A stretch of DNA of 64,000 bases. Source: Algoriphagus oliviformis (GTDB lineage: Bacteria; Bacteroidota; Bacteroidia; Cytophagales; Cyclobacteriaceae). The position numbers were made by a program, and so were the translations under genes. The stretch's first letter is position 1; each line of letters begins with the position of its first letter. Under the pieces are notes generated by a model, which saw nothing but the letters and a program-made list of their open reading frames with translations, was not told the origin of the DNA and searched no databases. This document shows positions 43,339-51,098 of the stretch, one piece after another. Location of the stretch: assembly GCF_017254915.1 (NCBI RefSeq), contig NZ_JAFKCT010000005.1, positions 248,001-312,000 on the forward strand, read 5' to 3'.

Positions 43339-45240
43339 ATGGCAGAACCGGTAAAATATACAGAAGACAGCATCAAGTCCCTGGATTGGAGAGAGCATAT
43401 CCGACTTCGTCCCGGGATGTACATCGGCAAGCTGGGTGACGGTAGCGCCCAGGACGATGGGATCTATGTGTTGGTCAAGGAAATCCTCGACAACTCCATC
43501 GATGAGCACATGATGGGACATGGCCGCACGATAGAGGTGAAAATCTCCGAGCACCGGGTCGAGGTCCGCGACTACGGCCGTGGCATTCCCCTGGGAAAGG
43601 TGATCGACTGTGTGTCCAAGATCAACACGGGAGGCAAGTATGACTCTGGCGCTTTCCAAAAGTCCGTCGGCCTCAACGGGGTCGGTACCAAGGCTGTAAA
43701 CGCCCTTTCGGACTATTTCAAAGTCCAGTCCTACCGTGAAGGAGAAAGCAAAATGGCTGAGTTTGAAAGAGGCGTGCTCACCAATGATGCACCTATCGGC
43801 AAAACCTCCGAGCGGAACGGGACCAAGACGGTTTTTTCTCCGGATGCCTCGATCTTCAAAAACTACCACTTCATCCCGGAGTACCTGGAGAATCAGATTT
43901 GGAACTACGCCTATCTGAATGCCGGCCTGACGATCAACTACAACGGCAAAAAATATTTCTCCGACAAGGGCCTGTTTGACCTTTTGTCCAACAAAGTCGA
44001 TGAGGAAAGCGTCCGCTATCCAATCATCCATATCAAAGGCAACGACATCGAGGTGGCCATCACGCACTCCGGCTCGTACGGCGAGGAGTATTATTCCTTT
44101 GTCAATGGACAATACACCACGCAGGGAGGTACCCACTTGGCGGCTTTCCGGGAGGCTATCGTCAAGACCGTCAGGGAGTTTTACAAGAAAGACTTTGACG
44201 CCTCGGATGTACGGCAATCCGTCGTGGCGGCCATTGCGGTGCGGGTACAGGAGCCGGTTTTTGAATCCCAAACCAAGACCAAACTGGGCTCCCAGTCTGT
44301 AGGTCCGGATGGGCCTACGCTTCGGACTTTTGTCAACGACTTCATCAAAACCGAGCTGGACAACTACCTCCACAAGAATCCTGCGGTAGCCGATGCGCTC
44401 CTGAAGCGTATCCTACAGTCCGAACGCGAAAGAAAGGAGATCTCCGGCATTAAAAAGCTCGCTAACGAGCGGGCGAAAAAGGCCAATCTTCACAATAAGA
44501 AATTGCGGGACTGCCGGGTCCACTACGATGATCCGAAGGCAAACGAAGAGGTGAAAAACAACACCATGCTCTTCATCACCGAGGGGGACTCAGCTTCCGG
44601 GTCAATCACCAAATCGCGGGACGTGCAGACCCAAGCGGTCTTTTCCCTGCGTGGCAAGCCGCTGAACTGCTTTGGCATGACCAAGAAGGTGGTGTATGAA
44701 AACGAGGAGTTTAACCTGCTCCAGCATGCGCTCAATATCGAGGACGGCATAGACGGGCTGCGTTTTCGCAAGATCGTGATCGCGACCGATGCCGATGTGG
44801 ACGGGATGCATATCCGCCTGCTGATCATGACCTATTTCCTTCAGTTTTTCCCTGATTTGGTGAAAAATGGGCACCTCTACATCCTAGAGACTCCACTCTT
44901 CAGGGTGAGAAACAAAAAGGAAACCATCTATTGCTATACCGATGAGGAACGGCAGCGCGCCATCCACAAGCTGGGAAACAAGCCCGAAATCACCCGATTC
45001 AAAGGTCTTGGGGAGATATCTCCGGAGGAATTCGGCAATTTCATCGGAGAGGATATCCGGCTGGAGCCCATCATTCTGAATAAGGAAACGAAAATCTCCG
45101 ATCTGCTGACCTTCTACATGGGCAAAAACACGCCTGATCGACAAAGCTTTATCATCGAGAACCTGAAGATAGAAAAAGACCTGGCCTTGGAAGATCCTAG
45201 AAAGGCTCAGGAAGCAGAGGAAGAAAACGAAGCGGCTTAG
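43339..45240 (+). CDS. parE: DNA topoisomerase IV subunit B
   Basis: ATPase subunit of topoisomerase IV, which decatenates daughter chromosomes with ParC. 633 residues. GHKL ATPase features: ILDNSIDEH (N-box), [10 protein letters not shown] and [14 protein letters not shown]. The TOPRIM domain is visible as [15 protein letters not shown] and [14 protein letters not shown], the metal-binding DxDxD. The C-terminal region ends [12 protein letters not shown]. It is distinguished from GyrB by its genomic partnership with parC downstream and by sequence; assignment as ParE rests chiefly on that. Three palindromes follow the stop codon directly. Confidence 0.93.
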   Translation: MAEPVKYTEDSIKSLDWREHIRLRPGMYIGKLGDGSAQDDGIYVLVKEILDNSIDEHMMGHGRTIEVKISEHRVEVRDYGRGIPLGKVIDCVSKINTGGKYDSGAFQKSVGLNGVGTKAVNALSDYFKVQSYREGESKMAEFERGVLTNDAPIGKTSERNGTKTVFSPDASIFKNYHFIPEYLENQIWNYAYLNAGLTINYNGKKYFSDKGLFDLLSNKVDEESVRYPIIHIKGNDIEVAITHSGSYGEEYYSFVNGQYTTQGGTHLAAFREAIVKTVREFYKKDFDASDVRQSVVAAIAVRVQEPVFESQTKTKLGSQSVGPDGPTLRTFVNDFIKTELDNYLHKNPAVADALLKRILQSERERKEISGIKKLANERAKKANLHNKKLRDCRVHYDDPKANEEVKNNTMLFITEGDSASGSITKSRDVQTQAVFSLRGKPLNCFGMTKKVVYENEEFNLLQHALNIEDGIDGLRFRKIVIATDADVDGMHIRLLIMTYFLQFFPDLVKNGHLYILETPLFRVRNKKETIYCYTDEERQRAIHKLGNKPEITRFKGLGEISPEEFGNFIGEDIRLEPIILNKETKISDLLTFYMGKNTPDRQSFIIENLKIEKDLALEDPRKAQEAEEENEAA

Positions 45241-45321
45241 TTTTTGCATAAAAAGAGCAAAAATGATAAAATTTGCATAAAATATGCAAAAATAGTAATT
45301 TTTGTATAAATTGTACAAAAA
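45241..45321. promoter_or_regulatory. three regularly spaced palindromes, probable operator of the SatD gene
   Basis: Three 23-bp imperfect dyads centred at 45252, 45281 and 45310, exactly 29 bp apart, separated by 6-bp TGATAA and TAGTAA spacers. Arms: TTTTTGC...GCAAAAA (45241-45263), TTTGCATA...TATGCAAA (45272-45290) and TTTTTGTA...TACAAAAA (45299-45321). The first begins at the base after the parE stop and the last ends 8 bp before the SatD ATG. Confidence 0.75.
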
Positions 45322-45328
45322 TGAAGTA

Positions 45329-45958
45329 ATGAGAAGCTGGATATTGATGGGGGACATCGTCGGCAGCAGCGATGCTGACCAGCGGGTTCTCCAGGAAAAT
45401 TTTGCAAGACTGATCAAAAGGATCAACGATGAATTCCCCTTGGGCCTGGAATCTCCGCTGACGATTACGCTTGGGGATGAATTTCAGGGCGTGGTTGGTT
45501 CGGCGGCTGACGCCGCCGAGATCGTGCTTGCGCTGGAGGAATATCGCTGGGAACTCGATGTGGAGATCCTGATCCGCTACAGTCTGGGTCTTGGGGAGAT
45601 ATCGACACCGATCAACCCAAAGATCGCGTATGGCATGTTGGGGCCGGGACTGTCGGTGGTGAGGGAGGCGTTGACAGAGATGAAGCAGGAGGAGGATAGG
45701 ATGATGATCTCCGGAGAGCATCCCCAAAAGCGCCAGATGGCTCTTGCGATGAACATCTTTCTGGAGAAACAGGAGGAGTGGAAATGGAAAGACCGGCAGA
45801 TTATCAGTGGCTATTTTCGATATCGGGACTACAAGAAGGTGGCAGAGGTGATGGGCAAGGATGTTTCGCTGATTTGGAGGAGATTTAAGTCGCTGGGTTT
45901 TGAATCCTATCGCAAACGGAAAAAACTGGTAAGATTGATCTATGGAGCAGACGATTAG
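45329..45958 (+). CDS. SatD-family protein with C-terminal helix-turn-helix
   Basis: 209 residues from ATG 45329 (MRSWILMGDIVGSSDADQ). The N-terminal ~150 residues match the SatD family: MGDIVGSS at residues 7-14 and TLGDEFQGVV at 48-57, with conserved VNIEI-like strands (DVEILIRYSLGLGEIST). The C terminus (DYKKVAEVMGKDVSLIWRRF, about 170-190) is a typical helix-turn-helix, so the protein is probably a DNA-binding regulator. Upstream of it lie three spaced palindromes that would suit binding of a dimeric or multimeric form of it. It overlaps the next membrane gene by 17 bp and lies between parE and parC. Some in-frame codons further upstream (TTG 45302) are rejected as start since they fall inside the third palindrome. 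Confidence 0.82.
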   Translation: MRSWILMGDIVGSSDADQRVLQENFARLIKRINDEFPLGLESPLTITLGDEFQGVVGSAADAAEIVLALEEYRWELDVEILIRYSLGLGEISTPINPKIAYGMLGPGLSVVREALTEMKQEEDRMMISGEHPQKRQMALAMNIFLEKQEEWKWKDRQIISGYFRYRDYKKVAEVMGKDVSLIWRRFKSLGFESYRKRKKLVRLIYGADD

Positions 45959-46268
45959 TTTTTTGGGATGCTATCTGCTGTCTGAATTGATCGCCTATTT
46001 CGTGTTTCGGAGGGTCAGAAGGAAATTTCTGGGCAAATCCGGCTCTGCCCGCCCCATGTGGAACGGAATCATCGAGCGTGTTTTTCTCTACCTCTGCCTC
46101 CTTACCGGCGTGTACCATGGCTTCACGCTGTTTGGTGCGCTGAAGATCGGCACCAGGATCAAGGCGGACGAAAATAAAGTATCTAACGACTATTTCCTGA
46201 TCGGAAATATGATCTCGGTAAGCCTGGTCATGCTGACCACTTACCTTTATCAAAACTGGATTTTGTAA
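45942..46268 (+). CDS. small membrane protein linked to SatD
   Basis: 108 residues with three predicted membrane segments: ISFLGCYLLSELIAYFVF, VFLYLCLLTGVYHGFTLF and YFLIGNMISVSLVMLTTYLY. Basic patches (RRVRRKFLGK) sit between the first two. I do not recognise the family. It starts inside the end of the SatD gene (17-bp overlap) and its stop is followed immediately by the parC ATG (no gap), so SatD, this protein and ParC are very probably one transcript. Confidence 0.75.
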   Translation: MEQTISFLGCYLLSELIAYFVFRRVRRKFLGKSGSARPMWNGIIERVFLYLCLLTGVYHGFTLFGALKIGTRIKADENKVSNDYFLIGNMISVSLVMLTTYLYQNWIL

Positions 46269-48887
46269 ATGAGTGACGAAAACATAAAAGCAGACGGTGC
46301 AGACGAAAGCCTGCACGACTCGGTTCCGGTGACCGGGATGTACAAAGAGTGGTTTCTCGACTACGCTTCCTATGTGATCCTGGAGCGTGCGGTGCCGGCG
46401 ATTGAGGACGGTTTTAAACCCGTTCAGCGCAGGATCATGCACGCCATGAAGGAAATGGACGATGGGCGATTCAACAAGGTGGCCAACATCATCGGCCAAT
46501 CCATGCAGTACCATCCGCACGGCGACCAGTCCATCGGCGACGCGATAGTCAACATGGGCCAAAAGGAACTCCTGATCGAAACCCAGGGAAACTGGGGGGA
46601 CGTCCGTACCGGCGACAGTGCTGCAGCGGCACGATACATCGAGGCCCGACTGTCCAAGTTTGCCCTGGAGGTGGTCTTCAATCCACAGACGACCGAGTGG
46701 CAGCTTTCCTATGACGGGAGAAAGCGGGAGCCGGTGACGCTTCCGGTGAAGTTTCCGCTTTTGCTGGCGCAGGGAGTGGAAGGCATCGCGGTGGGACTTT
46801 CCACCAAAATCCTCCCGCACAATTTCATAGAGCTGATCGAAGGCTCTATCGAGATCCTGAAGGGAAACAAAACCAATGTACTTCCAGATTTTGCCACAGG
46901 CGGCTTGGCCGACTTCTCTGACTACCAGGAAGGCGTCCGGGGAGGAAAGATCAAGGTGCGGGCAAGGATTGAGGAAGAGGATAGCAAGACGCTTGTAATC
47001 AAGGAGATTCCCTACGGAGTGACTACCGATTCCCTGATCGATTCTATTCTCAAAGCCAACGACAAAGGCAAGATCAAAATCAAAAAGGTCGTGGACAACA
47101 CGGCCAAAGACGTGGAGATCCAGATCCAGCTCACGCCGGGCGTATCCCCGGATGTGACGATTGACGCGCTCTACGCCTTCACGGACTGCGAAGTGTCGAT
47201 CTCTCCCAATGCCTGCGTGATCATCAACGACAAGCCGGTATTCCTCAGCGTCAATAGAATCCTCGAGTACAATACCCACCAGACCAAGGAGCTTCTCCGT
47301 AGGGAGCTGGAGATCCGCAAGGCCGAACTGATGGAGAAGCTGCTTTTCTCCTCCTTGGAAAAGATCTTCATCGAAAACCGCATCTACCGCGACATCGAGG
47401 AATGTACCACCTGGGACGGGGTCTTGGAGGCCATCGACAAAGGGCTCGATCCCTACAAGCCGGACTTCTACCGTGAAATCACCCAGGACGACCTCACTCG
47501 CCTGACCGAAATCAAAATCAAGCGAATCTCCAAGTTTGACGCGTTCAAGGCCGACGAGCTGATGAAGCGACTGCAAGAGGAGCTCAAGGAGGTCAACTAC
47601 AACCTGAAGCACCTGACGGAATTTTCCATCAAATACTACCAAAACCTGCTCGACAAATACGGGAAAGGCCGCGAGCGCAAAACCGAGATCCGCGCCCTCG
47701 ACACCATCGAGGCCACCGTCGTCGCCGCCAACAATGCCAAGCTCTACGTCAACAAGGCCGATGGTTTCGTGGGCTACGGGCTGAAAAAGGACGAGTTTAT
47801 CTGTGATTGTTCCGACCTGGACGACGTGATTGCGATCCGTAGAGACGGGAAATTTGTCGTGTCCAAGATCCAGGAAAAGGGCTTCATGGGCAAGGACATC
47901 CTCTATGTGGGCGTGTTCCGAAAGAACGACGACCGGATGACCTTCAACCTGATCTACCTAGACGGGACTTCCGGCCGATCCATGGTGAAGCGCTTCCAAG
48001 TCGGTGGCATCACCCGCGACAAGGAATATGACCTGACCAAAGGCACCAAGGGCACCAAAGTCATGTACCTCACCGCCAATCCCAATGCGGAAGCGGAGAC
48101 GGTCACCGTCTATCTTACCCAAGGTGCCAAGGCCCGGGTTAAGGTCTTTGACTTCGACTTTGCAGAGATCGAGATCAAAGGCCGTGGGGCGGGAGGAAAT
48201 ATCCTCACCAAGTATCCGGTGCGCAAGATCCAGTTTAAAATGGAAGGGAAATCCACGCTCGGCGGACTGGATATCTACTATGACGTCGTCGTAGGACGCT
48301 TGAATACCGACCAGCGAGGCAAGCACATCGGCAACTTCCTGGGCGATGACAAGATCCTGGTTTGCTACAAAAACGGGGACTATGAGTTGACGAGCTTTGA
48401 GCTTACCAACCGCTACGAGCCATCGGATGTGCTGCTGATCGAGAAGTTTGACATCCAAAAGGTCATCTCGGCGATCTATCTCGACGGCGCATCCAAGCTC
48501 TACTTTGTGAAGCGGTTCTTGATCGAAACCACCACGGTCAACAAGCGTTTCAACTTCATCTCCGACCACAAGCAGTCTCAGCTGAAAGTAGTTTCGACCG
48601 ACAGTCAACCCCAGGTTTCTGTGACGCTGATCAAAGGCAAGGAGGAAGAGGTCGCGGAATACGACCTGGACATGCTGATCGACGTGAAAGGCTGGAAAGC
48701 CATTGGCAACAAGCTGAGTACCTATATGGTGAAAGACGTGGTCTTGCTCCAGTCTGAGAAAGCCTCAGAGGCGGAGGCCGAAGAGGATGTGCCTGAAGAA
48801 AGCTCGCCCGACCAGGATCTTGAGATCGGCTCTACGATTGACCTGAGTCCAAAGAAAGACGACGAGGATCAGCTGGGGCTTTTCTAG
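46269..48887 (+). CDS. parC: DNA topoisomerase IV subunit A
   Basis: Breakage-reunion subunit of topoisomerase IV. 872 residues, with the catalytic Tyr123 in AAARYIEARL. The quinolone-determining region reads HPHGDQSIGDAIV, with Gln87 where E. coli ParC has Ser80 and Asp91 at the Glu84 position. No GyrA-box glycine-rich QxRxGxxG sequence is seen in the C-terminal domain, and parE lies upstream, so ParC is the right name rather than GyrA. The tail is acidic (EEDVPEESSPDQDLEIG) and ends in DEDQLGLF. Confidence 0.95.
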   Translation: MSDENIKADGADESLHDSVPVTGMYKEWFLDYASYVILERAVPAIEDGFKPVQRRIMHAMKEMDDGRFNKVANIIGQSMQYHPHGDQSIGDAIVNMGQKELLIETQGNWGDVRTGDSAAAARYIEARLSKFALEVVFNPQTTEWQLSYDGRKREPVTLPVKFPLLLAQGVEGIAVGLSTKILPHNFIELIEGSIEILKGNKTNVLPDFATGGLADFSDYQEGVRGGKIKVRARIEEEDSKTLVIKEIPYGVTTDSLIDSILKANDKGKIKIKKVVDNTAKDVEIQIQLTPGVSPDVTIDALYAFTDCEVSISPNACVIINDKPVFLSVNRILEYNTHQTKELLRRELEIRKAELMEKLLFSSLEKIFIENRIYRDIEECTTWDGVLEAIDKGLDPYKPDFYREITQDDLTRLTEIKIKRISKFDAFKADELMKRLQEELKEVNYNLKHLTEFSIKYYQNLLDKYGKGRERKTEIRALDTIEATVVAANNAKLYVNKADGFVGYGLKKDEFICDCSDLDDVIAIRRDGKFVVSKIQEKGFMGKDILYVGVFRKNDDRMTFNLIYLDGTSGRSMVKRFQVGGITRDKEYDLTKGTKGTKVMYLTANPNAEAETVTVYLTQGAKARVKVFDFDFAEIEIKGRGAGGNILTKYPVRKIQFKMEGKSTLGGLDIYYDVVVGRLNTDQRGKHIGNFLGDDKILVCYKNGDYELTSFELTNRYEPSDVLLIEKFDIQKVISAIYLDGASKLYFVKRFLIETTTVNKRFNFISDHKQSQLKVVSTDSQPQVSVTLIKGKEEEVAEYDLDMLIDVKGWKAIGNKLSTYMVKDVVLLQSEKASEAEAEEDVPEESSPDQDLEIGSTIDLSPKKDDEDQLGLF

Positions 48888-48915
48888 AAAAGCGTAAAGA
48901 GAACTCCATAATTTT

Positions 48916-48959
48916 AAGAAAGTGTTTTCCGGCCAAGGTCGAGAAGACACTTTCTTTTT
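48916..48959 (+). terminator. terminator after parC
   Basis: Stem AAGAAAGTGTTTTC (48916-48929) and GAAGACACTTTCTT (48943-48956), one G-T pair, around a 13-nt loop, then TTTG. The trmH ATG lies only 22 bp downstream. Confidence 0.75.
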
Positions 48960-48981
48960 GTTTCACATCAGCAAAACGGCC

Positions 48982-49689
48982 ATGCAAAAAGAAGACGAAC
49001 CCATTTTTGACCCCGGACTTTTAGAATACCTTGGGCAGTACGTCACCGAGCACAAAAAGGCCGTGATGGAACAGGTGCTCGCCAAGCGGACGAGGCACTT
49101 GACCGTGGTGCTGGAGGATATCTTCAAGCCCCACAATGCCAGCGCAGTGATCCGAACCTGTGATTGTTTTGGCCTACAGGACATCCATGTGATCGAGAAG
49201 ACCAACCAGTACAAGGTCAATCCCTACGTCACCCGAGGTGCGTCGCAGTGGGTGGATCTGCATAAATATTACCGGGAAGACGGCACTTCGGTGGATGCCT
49301 GCTTTGACAGCCTGAGGGAAAAAGGCTATAAAATCTACGGCACAAGCCCTGCAGCAAGCTCGCTGTCCATCTACGAGCTACGTCCGGACGAAAAGCTCGC
49401 CTTGGTTTTTGGCAACGAGCACGAGGGAATCTCTGGGGAGGTCAAATCCAAAGCCGACGGGCTAGTCCACATCCCCATGCTGGGATTTACGGACAGCTTT
49501 AACATCTCCGTGTCGGCTTCGATTTTCCTGTATGATTTGGTAAAAAAAGCAGCATCCATGGATCTGGAAGGCTTTCACCTATCCGAGTCCGAGAAAAACC
49601 AACTTCGGCTGAAATGGTATCGCGGGGTAGTGAAAAAATCGGAAATCCACGAGAAGGTATATTTCAAGAACCGGAAAGAGTCGGAGTGA
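48982..49689 (+). CDS. trmH: SpoU/TrmH family tRNA/rRNA 2'-O-methyltransferase
   Basis: SAM-dependent methyltransferase, probably tRNA Gm18. 235 residues from ATG 48982 (MQKEDEPIFDPGLLEYLGQY). Trefoil-knot SPOUT features are visible: VLEDIFKPHNASAVIRTCDCFG, the ARG position, LALVFGNEHEGISGEV and HIPMLGFTDSFNISVSASI (knot and dimer motif). Upstream in-frame codons overlap the parC terminator and are rejected. It ends immediately before a convergent gene, with the two stops abutting. Confidence 0.9.
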   Translation: MQKEDEPIFDPGLLEYLGQYVTEHKKAVMEQVLAKRTRHLTVVLEDIFKPHNASAVIRTCDCFGLQDIHVIEKTNQYKVNPYVTRGASQWVDLHKYYREDGTSVDACFDSLREKGYKIYGTSPAASSLSIYELRPDEKLALVFGNEHEGISGEVKSKADGLVHIPMLGFTDSFNISVSASIFLYDLVKKAASMDLEGFHLSESEKNQLRLKWYRGVVKKSEIHEKVYFKNRKESE

Positions 49690-50292
49690 TCATTTTTTTT
49701 GGAACAGCTCGGAAAAGGGTTTCTTAGGCTGCTTTTGCGAGGCTCTTTTTGCTTTCTGCCGTTGTTTTTGACGGCGTTTTTGCTCCTTGCTTTTGACCAA
49801 CACCGTCCTGGCCGAGATCCCTACCTGTCCTCTGTAAAATTCCTCCCGACCGCTGATGTTGACGTTGGGCTTGTAGTCCACGGCGATCACCGCGTTGGCC
49901 ACTGTCAGCTCAATTCCCGCCACCAAGTCCACTCCAAAGGTGGCATTGCCGTAAGTATGGACGATTTCTTTGGTGTCGGGATTTTTGACAAAGCTCTCTT
50001 CATTGCCAAAAGCGACACCGCCTCCGAGGTAGTAGTTAAACCGTTTGGAGATGATGGGCCGATGCCTTTCGGCCAAGAGGGAAAAAGTGGTGTTTTTGCT
50101 AAAGTCCGATTGGAGGATTCCCTCTAGGGTAACCCGTTCGGTGACGCGCTGCTGCAGGGTAAGTCCGAGGGTTCGGTTCAGGTCGGAGTTGCCAAAGCGG
50201 AGGCCGAGGGCCGTGCCGTAGCGCTGGGAGAAACCTGGCGTGGCTAGTAGCAGGCTCAGCAGGAACAGGGGGAAGACAAGGGCTTTGTTCAT
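49690..50292 (-). CDS. small outer-membrane barrel-like protein with basic tail
   Basis: 200 residues from the ATG at 50292 (MNKALVFPLFLLSLLLATPG), a clear signal peptide with cleavage after GFS before QRY. The mature part is a likely beta barrel: YGTALGLRFGNSDLNRTLGL, FNYYLGGGVAFG, VDLVAGIELTVANAVIAVDY. The C terminus is unusual: a ~35-residue Lys/Arg/Gln tail (KEQKRRQKQRQKAKRA). It abuts the trmH gene tail to tail. Function unknown. Confidence 0.75.
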   Translation of the reverse strand: MNKALVFPLFLLSLLLATPGFSQRYGTALGLRFGNSDLNRTLGLTLQQRVTERVTLEGILQSDFSKNTTFSLLAERHRPIISKRFNYYLGGGVAFGNEESFVKNPDTKEIVHTYGNATFGVDLVAGIELTVANAVIAVDYKPNVNISGREEFYRGQVGISARTVLVKSKEQKRRQKQRQKAKRASQKQPKKPFSELFQKK

Positions 50293-50336
50293 GGAATGGG
50301 GGATAGGCCTTCCATTTCTCAATTTCCATTCCAAAC

Positions 50337-50362
50337 AAAAAATCCCTCAAGAGAGGGATTTT
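50337..50362 (-). terminator. terminator downstream of ppiB
   Basis: Stem AAAATCCCTC / GAGGGATTTT with a short loop, read on the minus strand with a following T-rich tract toward 50330. It lies between ppiB and the barrel-like gene. Confidence 0.7.
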
Positions 50363-50390
50363 CCGATTATCTGATTTTGTACCATTAGCT

Positions 50391-50497
50391 GCCAGTGGTT
50401 ATTCCAGAGAACGCAATCCCCTAGGTTTTGCCCTACTTCAGTCTTCCAGCCTGCCTGAGCAGACAGGCCCGCCTGAAGAAGTAGTTCGGCGACTGGC
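50391..50497. repeat. nested inverted-repeat region
   Basis: Intergenic segment with nested dyads: GCCAGT (50391-50396) with ACTGGC (50492-50497), CTACTTC (50433-50439) with GAAGTAG (50478-50484), and GCCTG (50453-50457) with CAGGC (50464-50468). No coding potential seen; resembles a dispersed extragenic repeat. Confidence 0.5.
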
Positions 50498-50521
50498 AAG
50501 ATTACGGATATACAGGGACGA

Positions 50522-50965
50522 TCAAGCTTCTGTCTCGGAGATGACGATCTTTTCGATCTTGTCCCCGGCGCGGATGGCGTCGATCACTTCCAGGCCTTCC
50601 ACCACTTTGCCAAAGCAGGTGTGGTTTCTGTCCAGGTGGGCGGTGTTGGTGCGGCTGTGGCAGATGAAAAACTGGGAACCGCCGGTGTTTCTGCCTGCAT
50701 GGGCCATGGAAAGCACGCCACGGTCGTGGTATTGGTTGTCGCCGTCGAGCTCACACTTGATCTTGTATCCGGGGCCTCCCGCGCCATTGCCGATCGGGCA
50801 TCCGCCTTGGATCACGAAGTTGGGGATCACACGGTGAAAAGTGAGGCCGTCGTAAAAGCCTTTATTGGAAAGGTCTACGAAGTTTTGGACTGCGATGGGT
50901 GCGTCCTTTTCGTAAAACTCCACCTTCATGGTGCCTTTTTCAGTAATGATTTCTGCTGTCTTCAT
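50522..50965 (-). CDS. peptidyl-prolyl cis-trans isomerase, cyclophilin type
   Basis: 147-residue cyclophilin, cytoplasmic (no signal peptide). Catalytic and cyclosporin-binding-type residues are present: [13 protein letters not shown] (Arg), [17 protein letters not shown] (Gln/Phe) and [14 protein letters not shown] (His). It assists protein folding at prolines. A GACCC-TTT-GGGTC palindrome and a TTG...TATTTTTG promoter precede it on the minus strand. Confidence 0.93.
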   Translation of the reverse strand: MKTAEIITEKGTMKVEFYEKDAPIAVQNFVDLSNKGFYDGLTFHRVIPNFVIQGGCPIGNGAGGPGYKIKCELDGDNQYHDRGVLSMAHAGRNTGGSQFFICHSRTNTAHLDRNHTCFGKVVEGLEVIDAIRAGDKIEKIVISETEA

Positions 50966-51019
50966 CAGGTTAAAATTTCTGGTTTATCCGACCCTTTGGG
51001 TCAAAAGAATTTAGAATCG

Positions 51020-51051
51020 CAAAAATAGGGGATCGGCCGCTACTTTGGCAA
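51020..51051 (-). promoter_or_regulatory. candidate promoter of the cyclophilin gene
   Basis: On the minus strand: TTG (51051-51049), 21-bp spacer, TATTTTTG (51027-51020), an exact TAnnTTTG element about 55 bp before the start codon. Between it and the start is the 13-bp palindrome GACCCTTTGGGTC (50990-51002). The -33 element abuts the pckA terminator. Confidence 0.45.
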
Positions 51052-51086
51052 TAAAAAAGAAAAGGAGTGATTGCCACTCCTTTTCC
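51050..51086 (-). terminator. terminator of pckA
   Basis: On the minus strand: stem GGAAAAGGAGTG paired with CACTCCTTTTC around a 5-nt loop, then a T-rich run (TTTTTTAT). Confidence 0.85.
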
Positions 51087-51098
51087 TCCAGCATTCGC

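Noticed and set aside
43216..44373. 385-codon minus-strand frame opposite parE
   Set aside because: Antisense shadow of parE without recognisable domain.
45241..45321. Possible short CRISPR array or replication iterons
   Set aside because: The 23-bp repeats are spaced by only 6 bp and no cas or initiator genes are near; an operator is more likely.
45302..45328. Alternative TTG start of the SatD gene
   Set aside because: It falls within the third palindrome and adds residues not seen in the family; ATG 45329 fits better.
45885..47642. 585-codon minus-strand frame opposite parC
   Set aside because: Antisense shadow of parC, without family features.
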